7,420 nt of DNA from an uncultured Clostridium sp. (GTDB lineage: Bacteria; Bacillota; Clostridia; Lachnospirales; Lachnospiraceae): the NCBI GenBank assembly GCA_945946715.1, contig CAMEWU010000114.1, forward strand, positions 1 to 7,420, given 5' to 3'. A program made the position numbers and the translations under genes. Under the pieces are notes generated by a model. The model was given only the letters and a program-made list of their open reading frames with translations, made no database searches and was not told the origin of the DNA. Shown piece after piece: positions 1 through 5,275 of the stretch. The stretch's first letter is position 1. Every line of letters starts with the position of its first letter.

Positions 1-1
1 T

Positions 2-181
2 TCAGCCGCGCGGCAAGAAATTTTTCATCCATTTGCAGGGAATCAACAGAGAACCCGTACAAGAGGCAGAAGAATCCAATTAGATGAATTTGGAATGCCG
101 GTGGATGATTTGGCGGCAGAGGAAGCGATCGTTTCAGAACGGTTAGAAGCACAAGGTGCAAGTGTAGAATTTACAGCTTAA
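2..181 (+). CDS. fliK: FliK, flagellar hook-length control protein, C-terminal end (partial)
   Basis: Only the last 59 codons are present; the 5' end lies upstream of the window and the stop is TAA at 179-181. The reading frame is open from position 2. It encodes a basic stretch (RTRTRGRRIQLDEFG) followed by an acidic helix-like segment and the ending ASVEFTA. As I remember them, clostridial FliK proteins end with a similar acidic segment and an NSVD(F/Y)TA-like terminus. FliK is a secreted molecular ruler. Its C-terminal domain contacts FlhB to switch export from hook to filament substrates. The call rests on this short tail plus the position directly upstream of flgD, the usual place of fliK in Firmicute fla/che operons. 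A different protein is possible but unlikely. The gap to flgD is 43 nt, so co-transcription is expected. Confidence 0.75.
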   Translation, partial: SAARQEIFHPFAGNQQRTRTRGRRIQLDEFGMPVDDLAAEEAIVSERLEAQGASVEFTA

Positions 182-224
182 TGGTATTCGTTACACAGAG
201 TCAAGATGAAAGGAGGAAATTAGA

Positions 225-743
225 ATGGCAGTAAATGGAATTGATACTTCAGCAGCTTCCAGTATTGCTAGTAAGTCAAAAGATTCCAGTACATCCAATA
301 CTTTGGATAAGGATGCATTTTTGCAACTATTGGTAACCCAGATGCAGTATCAGGATCCGTTGCAACCAACTGATAATACAGAGTATATGTCACAATTGGC
401 ACAGTTCTCTGAATTGGAGTCTATGAATAATTTGAATAAATCATATTCAAATTCTCAGGCATTGGGTCTTGTTGGTGAGTATGTGTTATTAAATACCACT
501 GATACATCGGGTAATACGAAACAGGTTGGCGGTCTGGTACAGTATGTTACTATTAGTAATAATCAGGCATTGCTGTATGTAAATGACAAATACTATACTA
601 TGGATGAATTTGATTCGGTTGTTGACTGGGATTACATTGAGTATTTGAATAATTCAAAGGATGCGGCTGAAAACGTTGAAAATCAAGAAAGTGATGATAA
701 GGGTGAGAATGATACGGTTCCCCCTGATGAGCCAACAGAATAA
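225..743 (+). CDS. flgD: FlgD, flagellar hook cap / hook assembly scaffold protein
   Basis: FlgD sits at the tip of the growing hook and promotes polymerisation of FlgE; it is exported by the flagellar type III system. The protein has 172 residues. Residues 1-27 are a Ser/Thr/Ala-rich, flexible N-terminus like other export substrates. Residues 28-71 hold the family hallmark, including DKDAFLQLLVTQMQYQDPL and then PTDNTEYMSQLAQFSELESM. Residues 72-135 are a short beta-rich part (GEYVLLN, GGLVQYVTI, ALLYVNDKYYTM). The tail, about 142-172, is very acidic and polar. Long proteobacterial FlgD (about 230 residues) carries tudor-like and FnIII-like domains, and only part of that region is evident here; short FlgD is common in Firmicutes. 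The start is ATG at 225, with AGGAGG at 211-216 and an 8-nt spacing. The neighbours fliK and flgE agree with the call. Confidence 0.93.
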   Translation: MAVNGIDTSAASSIASKSKDSSTSNTLDKDAFLQLLVTQMQYQDPLQPTDNTEYMSQLAQFSELESMNNLNKSYSNSQALGLVGEYVLLNTTDTSGNTKQVGGLVQYVTISNNQALLYVNDKYYTMDEFDSVVDWDYIEYLNNSKDAAENVENQESDDKGENDTVPPDEPTE

Positions 744-782
744 GGTGGCTTGCAAGGAAGCTGAAAGGGAGTGGTACAGAGA

Positions 783-1199
783 ATGAACCAGATTGGAAAT
801 CCAAGCTATTCCATTGATCGGCTGGCAGGTGAATATCTGCAACAGAAACCACCACAGACTGCAAAAAATGAATCAACGGAAATACAATCGTTCCAAGAGG
901 TACTGCACACAAAACAGCAGTTACTGCAGAAAACAACAACCTCTACAAATGTTATGTTTTCCAAACATGCCAGTGAACGGTTGAATAGTCGGAATATTCA
1001 TTTGACAGATATGCAGTTACAACGTTTGAATCAAGGAATAGAGCAGGCAAGAGACAAGAACATCAATGAATCCCTGGTTATGTTAGATAATCTGGCTTTT
1101 ATTGTAAATGTAAAAAATAACATGGTAATTACCGCTTTGGATAAAGGTGGAGAAACAAATCACGTATTTACCAATATTGATGGTGCTGTAATTATATAA
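783..1199 (+). CDS. Conserved flagellar operon protein (TIGR02530-type), function unknown
   Basis: This is a 138-residue soluble protein with no signal peptide or membrane segment. It resembles the small 'flagellar operon protein' family (TIGR02530) that sits between flgD and flgE in many Firmicutes. I recognise it from its C-terminal two thirds: FSKHASERLNSRNIHLT (59-75), a helix around QLQRLNQGIEQA (78-89), NESLVMLDNLAFIVNVKN (95-112), VITALDK (115-121) and the ending VFTNIDGAVII (128-138). Residues 1-55 are Gln/Thr-rich and variable. An alternative GTG at 771 would add four residues, but it overlaps the SD-like AAAGGGAG (764-771). ATG 783 gives an N-terminus (MNQIGNP) like that of relatives, so I chose it, although its spacing is rather long (about 11 nt). 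The function is not established; the location suggests a role in hook assembly or its timing. Confidence 0.85.
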   Translation: MNQIGNPSYSIDRLAGEYLQQKPPQTAKNESTEIQSFQEVLHTKQQLLQKTTTSTNVMFSKHASERLNSRNIHLTDMQLQRLNQGIEQARDKNINESLVMLDNLAFIVNVKNNMVITALDKGGETNHVFTNIDGAVII

Positions 1200-1277
1200 G
1201 CTGGACCGATAAGGAAGCTTAGAATTCCGGACTGATAGAAGGAATCATTACAGCGAGTATAAAGGAGGTCATGAATT

Positions 1278-2585
1278 ATGATGAGATCATTGTATTCTGG
1301 GGTGGCAGGTCTTAAGACCCATCAGACCAGAATGGACGTAATCGGTAATAATATTGCAAATGTTAATACAGTTGGTTTTAAGGGCAGTAGTGTACAGTTT
1401 ATGGATGTATTATATCAGACTACACAACGTGCAACAGGTTCCAATCCTGCAAATGGTGCCGGTGGTACTAATGCAAAACAGATTGGTCTTGGTACAGCTA
1501 CAGCCAGCATTACAAAACAGTTAGAGGGAACTGGATCTGCAGAAACAACGAATAATCCATATGATTTGATGTTAAATAGTGATTCTTTTTTCATTGTTAG
1601 TCGTGGAAATATGAATTATTTTACCAAAGTAGGTGCTTTTAAGATGGACAGTGCCGGATATCTGGTAACCGGAACTGGTGAAATGGTAATGGGCTGGCAG
1701 GTAGATCCGGATAATCCGACACAGGTGCGAAAAGATACTGTATCTGCGCTGCAGATTGAGTCGCCGGCAAACCAGTATTCAGAACCACAGGCAACTACTA
1801 ATGCCTATGTATCCGGCAACATTGATAAAACAGATGCAGTTTTTGAGGATGGTGGCGCTAAAATCATGAATGTTACCATTTATGATGAAAAGGGATACGG
1901 TTATAACGTGAAGATGAATGTAAAGCAGAATAATACGGCAGATAAGAATACATATACAGTCAGTATTGAAAGCATTACAGATAGTAACAATGTGCCGATC
2001 ACGGCAACTTATAGATTAAGTGGTGACCAGTTGATTTATGATAAGAATACCGGTGCATTTCAGAGTGTTGGTGGTGGTAAGGCAATTACACTTACCATTA
2101 ACGATGCATCATTTTCACCAATCAGTATTGATTTTAGTACATCAACGATGTATGCAACCAGTGCTTCCTCTACAATTAAGCTGAACAAAGGCGATTTGAA
2201 AGGCTTAGGCGGTGGACGTAAAGTTGGTAAGCTGGATGATGTCAGCATCAATACAGATGGTAAGATTTATGGTGTATATGACAACGGGGAAGAGAAGCTT
2301 CTGGGACAAATTGCAGTTGCTAAATTTGCAAATCCTGCAGGTTTGGAAGCAATTGGAAACAGTCTGTACCAGACAACCCAGAATTCCGGTGATTTTGATG
2401 GTATTGGTCAGGAGGTAACCGAAGGCGGTGGTACTATGTCTCAGGGTGTAATTGAAATGTCAGATGTAGACTTATCTACAGAGTTTACGGATATGATTGT
2501 TACACAAAGAGGATTTCAGGCAAATTCCCGTATCATTACTACATCTGATACCATGTTGGAGGAATTAATTAATCTGAAACGTTAA
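1278..2585 (+). CDS. flgE: FlgE, flagellar hook protein
   Basis: FlgE is the structural subunit of the hook, the curved universal joint between rod and filament. It has 435 residues, normal for the family. Residues 1-35 form the N-terminal D0 helix with the rod/hook signature (MMRSLYSGVAGL, then DVIGNNIANVNTVGFK at 20-35). Residues 36-300 form the variable surface domains. The conserved hook segment follows at about 310-370 (VGKLDDVSINTDGKIYGVYDNG, then GQIAVAKFANPAGLEAIGN). The C-terminal D0 helix at 394-435 contains DLSTEFTDMIVTQRGFQANSR and ends ELINLKR. The start is ATG 1278, with AGGAGG at 1263-1268 and a 9-nt spacing; ATG 1281 is a second in-frame possibility. No cysteine is present. 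A strong hairpin follows the gene after a short gap, so hook mRNA may have its own 3' end. Confidence 0.97.
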   Translation: MMRSLYSGVAGLKTHQTRMDVIGNNIANVNTVGFKGSSVQFMDVLYQTTQRATGSNPANGAGGTNAKQIGLGTATASITKQLEGTGSAETTNNPYDLMLNSDSFFIVSRGNMNYFTKVGAFKMDSAGYLVTGTGEMVMGWQVDPDNPTQVRKDTVSALQIESPANQYSEPQATTNAYVSGNIDKTDAVFEDGGAKIMNVTIYDEKGYGYNVKMNVKQNNTADKNTYTVSIESITDSNNVPITATYRLSGDQLIYDKNTGAFQSVGGGKAITLTINDASFSPISIDFSTSTMYATSASSTIKLNKGDLKGLGGGRKVGKLDDVSINTDGKIYGVYDNGEEKLLGQIAVAKFANPAGLEAIGNSLYQTTQNSGDFDGIGQEVTEGGGTMSQGVIEMSDVDLSTEFTDMIVTQRGFQANSRIITTSDTMLEELINLKR

Positions 2586-2596
2586 TAAATTGGTTT

Positions 2597-2623
2597 CGGT
2601 TTCCTGAAGTTTGAGGGAAACTG
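2597..2623 (+). other. Small stem-loop just after flgE
   Basis: An imperfect inverted repeat starts 11 nt after the flgE stop. Positions 2597-2605 (CGGTTTCCT) pair with 2615-2623 (GGGAAACTG), including two G-U pairs, with a 9-nt loop. No T-tract follows, so it is not a terminator by itself. The preceding GGTTTC (2592-2597) duplicates GGTTTC at 2598-2603, which allows a shifted alternative pairing with GAAAC at 2617-2621. It may stabilise the 3' end of a shortened hook transcript; this is inference. Confidence 0.35.
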
Positions 2624-2632
2624 AACAAAGCG

Positions 2633-2680
2633 ACGCACACAACGGGCAGAAGCGGTCTGTTGTGTGCGTGTTTTGCTTGT
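2633..2680 (+). terminator. Candidate rho-independent (possibly leaky) terminator between flgE and flbD
   Basis: Positions 2633-2643 (ACGCACACAAC) are perfectly complementary to 2659-2669 (GTTGTGTGCGT), giving 11 Watson-Crick pairs. The stem can extend inward by G-U, G-C, G-U and C-G pairs (2644-2647 with 2655-2658), leaving a 7-nt loop at 2648-2654. The tract that follows is T-rich but interrupted (TTTTGCTTGT, 2671-2680). The hairpin is strong and the tail only moderate, so partial termination or an RNA-stability element is more likely than a complete stop, given that operon genes continue in the same direction. Confidence 0.6.
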
Positions 2681-2705
2681 ATAATACTAGATATTGTAGT
2701 AAAAT
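2680..2705 (+). promoter_or_regulatory. Candidate internal promoter -10 region upstream of flbD-motAB
   Basis: A perfect TATAAT lies at 2680-2685, directly after the T-tract of the hairpin. No good -35 stands 16-18 bp upstream, because that stretch is the 3' arm of the hairpin (TGTTGT/CTGTTG). A second option is TTGTAT (2677-2682), 17 bp, then TAAAAT (2700-2705). Either would give a transcript starting roughly 35-60 nt before flbD. I do not see a sigma-28 (FliA/SigD) type pattern. AT-rich intergenic DNA makes -10 matches common, so the call is tentative. Confidence 0.3.
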
Positions 2706-2748
2706 GTAAATGAACGACAATTATTTGTAGAAAAGGGGGAGAATCGGT

Positions 2749-2946
2749 ATGATTGAGTTAACAAGATATAATGAAACAAAATTTACCCTGAATGCAGATA
2801 TGATAGAAATGGTAGAAGAAACACCGGATACAGTGATTTCCTTAACCAATGGAAGGAAAATAATTGTAAAAGAGAGTAGACAAGAAGTGACTAATTTAGT
2901 AAAATTATACAGATATGAAGTTTTTTCTGGGAAGAATTTGGAATAA
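2749..2946 (+). CDS. flbD: FlbD/SwrD family flagellar motor-power protein
   Basis: This is a small 65-residue cytoplasmic protein of the FlbD family (Pfam FlbD). In Bacillus subtilis the homologue SwrD (YlzI) is needed for swarming and for full motor power. The sequence shows the family pattern throughout: MIELTRYNETKFTLNADMIE at the N-terminus, then ETPDTVISLTNGRKIIVKES (24-43), and a polar C-terminal tail. The start is ATG 2749, preceded by GGGGGAG (2735-2741) at a 7-nt spacing. motA begins 20 nt after its stop, so the gene heads the stator cluster, which suits a role in torque. This family is unrelated to the Caulobacter transcription regulator also called FlbD. Confidence 0.93.
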   Translation: MIELTRYNETKFTLNADMIEMVEETPDTVISLTNGRKIIVKESRQEVTNLVKLYRYEVFSGKNLE

Positions 2947-2951
2947 TGTAA

Positions 2952-2969
2952 AGAGGTGAAAAAGTTTTG
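2952..2969 (+). promoter_or_regulatory. Ribosome binding site and TTG start of motA
   Basis: AGAGGTG at 2952-2958 stands 8 nt before TTG 2967-2969. No ATG or GTG lies between the flbD stop and the first conserved residues of MotA in this frame, and the ATG at 2946-2948 is followed at once by a stop. TTG is therefore the only sensible start. Confidence 0.7.
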
Positions 2970-3764
2970 GATATAGCTACAATAGTCGGACTGATTGTAT
3001 GTGGAGTTTTGATTGTTTTTGGTATTACATATGACCATGGAGCATTTATATTTTCAAAGTTGAAGAATTTCTTTGATGTTCCATCCATCATTATTACCAT
3101 TGGTGGTACCTTCATGTGTGTACTGGCTTCCAGTCCGTTGAAAGATTTTATAAATGGATTAAAATCATTTTTGCTGGTTACAAAGGTGCCAAAAGTAGAT
3201 GAGACAGCGATTATCCGGCAGATTATAGATTTATCAAATATAGCCAGAAAAGAAGGCTTATTAGCCTTGGAGGAATCTGCTAATTCACTAGATGATGAAT
3301 TTATGAAAAAAGGCATTTTGTTAATTGTAGATGGTACAGATCCGGAACTGGTTCGGAACATTCTGGAAACAGAACTGGTAAATATTGATTCCCGACATAA
3401 GAAGCTGATTGCTTTTTGGAAGAGTGTGGCATCGATGGGTCCTGCCTGGGGTATGATTGGTACCTTGATTGGTTTGATTAACATGTTGAAAAATCTGTCT
3501 GATCCGGATACCATTGGACCGAATATGTCGGTAGCATTGGTAACGACTCTCTATGGTTCCATGCTGGCAAACTGGCTTGCAACGCCGGTTGCTACAAAGC
3601 TTGCAACCAATAATGATATAGAGATTATGATGAAGGAAGTTATGATAGAAGGACTACTATCTATTCAGGCAGGTGAAAATCCGCGTGTTATTGAAGAAAA
3701 ATTGAAGTCCTTTATGTCGCCGACCATAAGAAATAAGATGGCAGAAGGTGCAGGTGAGGAGTAA
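2967..3764 (+). CDS. motA: MotA, flagellar stator ion-channel subunit
   Basis: MotA is an inner-membrane protein that, with MotB, forms the ion-driven stator and pushes on FliG in the rotor. It has 265 residues, normal for Firmicutes. Four membrane segments are visible at about 2-20, 36-55, 153-173 and 185-207. The large cytoplasmic loop contains ARKEGLLALE (93-102); Arg94 and Glu102 match the spacing of the charged residues in E. coli MotA (R90, E98) that contact FliG. Pro159 (in MGPAWGMIGT) and Pro207 (in LATPVATKL) are spaced like the two essential prolines of E. coli MotA (P173, P222). The start is TTG 2967. The stop overlaps the motB start by one base (TAATG), a sign of translational coupling. 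Proton versus sodium use cannot be settled from this sequence alone. Confidence 0.97.
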   Translation: MDIATIVGLIVCGVLIVFGITYDHGAFIFSKLKNFFDVPSIIITIGGTFMCVLASSPLKDFINGLKSFLLVTKVPKVDETAIIRQIIDLSNIARKEGLLALEESANSLDDEFMKKGILLIVDGTDPELVRNILETELVNIDSRHKKLIAFWKSVASMGPAWGMIGTLIGLINMLKNLSDPDTIGPNMSVALVTTLYGSMLANWLATPVATKLATNNDIEIMMKEVMIEGLLSIQAGENPRVIEEKLKSFMSPTIRNKMAEGAGEE

Positions 3765-4672
3765 TGGCAAAACGAAGAGAGGAACAACCGGATGAGGGGT
3801 CGCCGGCATGGATGTCCACGTTTAGTGATTTAATGAATCTTTTATTGTGTTTTTTTGTATTACTATTTGCCAGTTCAACCATGGATGAGGGAAAGATTCA
3901 GCAGATTGCAGCATCTTTTCAGAATATATCTTTTTCCATATTTAATCAGACCAGTCAGATGATACAAAATGGTCAGATGGTAAGTGGAGGAGTAACCCAG
4001 TTGGAAAATGTTAATTCCATGATGGATCAGGTGGGAAAAGCAGTAGACAATTCCCATGGAGAAGATTCCAAGGCAGAGGTTAGCAACGGACAGAACCCTG
4101 AGAGCAGTGAAGATGGACAGGCAGGCGGAATGACATCTGCACAGGAAAATGAGAATCTGGATGTAGAAGAGCTGCAGAATCAGATGGAACAAGCTGGTCT
4201 GGAACAATCGGCTGAGATGTATCAGCAGGTATCTGAGGCACTGGAAAGTTATACCATTGATGAACGGGTGCAAATTGATTACAATTATCAATATGTAGAA
4301 TTGGATATGAATGGTGCGTTACTGTTTGACACTGGTGATGCGGAATTAAAAGAAGAGTCATATGCCTTTATGGATAAGATAGCAGCCATTTTGGTTACAT
4401 ATCGGGATAGTATTATTGAAATCGAAGGGCATACAGATAATGTTCCAATCCATACCTTCAAATATGAAAGTAACCGTTATCTTTCTACTGCCAGAGCCAC
4501 TAATGTATACGAATATTTGATGGAACATGCAGATTTGATTGATGAGAATATGAAAGTGGCAGGGTATGGTGAAAGCCGTCCGGTTGCATCCAATGATACA
4601 GAAGAAGGCAGAGCTAGAAATCGAAGAGTAGTGATAAAGATATATAATCAGTTAAGCTCATCACAGGAATAG
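3764..4672 (+). CDS. motB: MotB, peptidoglycan-anchored stator subunit
   Basis: MotB fixes the stator to the cell wall and carries the ion-binding aspartate. It has 302 residues. A short basic cytoplasmic N-terminus is followed by one membrane segment (about 19-38, TFSDLMNLLLCFFVLLFASS); Asp22 corresponds to the essential E. coli D32. The C-terminal OmpA-like peptidoglycan-binding domain covers about 170-295, with EGHTDNVPI (221-229), SNRYLSTARA (236-245), GYGESRPVASN (267-277) and RARNRRV (283-289). Between plug and OmpA domain lies a long Gln/Asn/Glu/Ser-rich linker (about 62-160), which makes the protein longer than the roughly 240-260 residues common in relatives. The start is ATG 3764, overlapping the motA stop by one base. 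SD-like bases lie inside the motA end (AGGTGAGGAG, 3752-3761). Confidence 0.97.
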   Translation: MAKRREEQPDEGSPAWMSTFSDLMNLLLCFFVLLFASSTMDEGKIQQIAASFQNISFSIFNQTSQMIQNGQMVSGGVTQLENVNSMMDQVGKAVDNSHGEDSKAEVSNGQNPESSEDGQAGGMTSAQENENLDVEELQNQMEQAGLEQSAEMYQQVSEALESYTIDERVQIDYNYQYVELDMNGALLFDTGDAELKEESYAFMDKIAAILVTYRDSIIEIEGHTDNVPIHTFKYESNRYLSTARATNVYEYLMEHADLIDENMKVAGYGESRPVASNDTEEGRARNRRVVIKIYNQLSSSQE

Positions 4673-4681
4673 GAGAAAAAT

Positions 4682-5215
4682 ATGAGAAAGAATTTAATTA
4701 GTATTATAATTTTGGCAATATGTATTGTAAATCTAGTCTTAAATGCTCTGTTGGTATTTGTATTTGTACCCGCAATCAAGAAAACAGATAAACTGGTATC
4801 AGAAATTGCTGCCATTCTAAATCTGGAACTGGAACGGGATGAAACGGGAGCTCCGGCGGGTCCGAGTATTGAAGATGTACAGACCTACAACTTATCAGAG
4901 ACAACAACCATTAACTTAAAAAATGATGGTACCGGTATGAACGCTTATGCAGTCATTGGTGTTTCCATTTCAATGGATGGAAGTTCAAAGGATTATGCAA
5001 ACTTGAGCACAAAATTAGCGGAAACAGAAAGCTGGGTATTTGATGTTACCAGAAGTGTGGTACAGGAATATACATATACAGAAATTAATGATGCAGAGAT
5101 TCAGAAACTTGTGAAGCAGGAAATTACAGAAGGTTTGCAGGAAAAATATCAGACGGACTGCATTTATGACGTAACCTTCAGCCAGTTTACAACACAGCAG
5201 TTTACTTCACCGTAA
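4682..5215 (+). CDS. fliL: FliL, flagellar basal body-associated protein
   Basis: FliL is a single-pass membrane protein near the stators that supports torque and stator stability in several bacteria. The protein has 177 residues. One hydrophobic segment near the N-terminus (about 6-30, ISIIILAICIVNLVLNALLV and on) is followed by an extracytoplasmic domain of about 145 residues. Family features are TTTINLKNDG (74-83), a beta strand AYAVIGVSISMD (88-99), the charged helix around EIQKLVKQEITEGLQEK (139-155), and the ending YDVTFSQFTTQ (162-172), which matches the usual V-x-x-V-(Y/T)-F-x-x-F-x-x-Q. The N-terminal half is divergent, so the call relies on topology, the C-terminus and the position between motB and fliM. 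ATG 4682 has AGGAGA (4671-4676), overlapping the motB stop, at a 5-nt spacing. Confidence 0.88.
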   Translation: MRKNLISIIILAICIVNLVLNALLVFVFVPAIKKTDKLVSEIAAILNLELERDETGAPAGPSIEDVQTYNLSETTTINLKNDGTGMNAYAVIGVSISMDGSSKDYANLSTKLAETESWVFDVTRSVVQEYTYTEINDAEIQKLVKQEITEGLQEKYQTDCIYDVTFSQFTTQQFTSP

Positions 5216-5256
5216 AAGAGAAATTGGTTGACAGCCTGGAGTGACTATGAACAGTG

Positions 5257-5275
5257 AAGGAGGTGAGTGTGCTTG
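5257..5275 (+). promoter_or_regulatory. Strong ribosome binding site that fixes the fliM TTG start
   Basis: AAGGAGGTGA at 5257-5266 is a ten-base perfect complement of the 16S rRNA 3' end. A GTG at 5267 abuts it and is too close to be used. TTG 5273-5275 lies 9 nt after the GGAGG core and yields MADVLSQNEID, the normal FliM N-terminus, so the shorter reading is preferred. Confidence 0.8.

Noticed and set aside
771..782. GTG 771 as the start of the small flagellar operon protein
   Set aside because: It overlaps the SD-like AAAGGGAG, leaving no spacing, and adds VQR residues that do not resemble the family's N-terminus; ATG 783 fits better.
598..939. Minus-strand open frames opposite flgD and the small operon protein
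   Set aside because: They run opposite well-recognised conserved genes, have no SD and no family features, and show compositions expected of complement shadows.
1258..1263. TATAAA upstream of flgE as a promoter -10
   Set aside because: It overlaps the SD and is too close to the start codon to give a usable transcript with the SD; no -35 was found.
2749..2946. FlbD as a Caulobacter-type transcription regulator
   Set aside because: The 65-residue protein has no receiver, AAA+ or DNA-binding domain; it belongs to the unrelated small FlbD/SwrD family that shares only the name.
2891..3514. Long minus-strand open frame opposite motA (207 residues)
   Set aside because: motA is clearly coding in the plus strand with conserved residues; the antisense frame has no recognisable motif or SD.
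3875..4361. Minus-strand open frames opposite motB
   Set aside because: They are shadows of the coding strand; the His/Leu-rich translation is an artefact of complementing the plus-strand codons.
5228..5251. TTGACA (5228-5233) as a -35 box for a fliM promoter
   Set aside because: No -10-like hexamer lies 16-18 bp downstream; the nearest TAT-containing bases are far too close.
5267..5272. GTG 5267 as the fliM start
   Set aside because: It directly abuts the SD core region and adds Met-Cys before the conserved MADVLSQNEID-type N-terminus; TTG 5273 has the right spacing.
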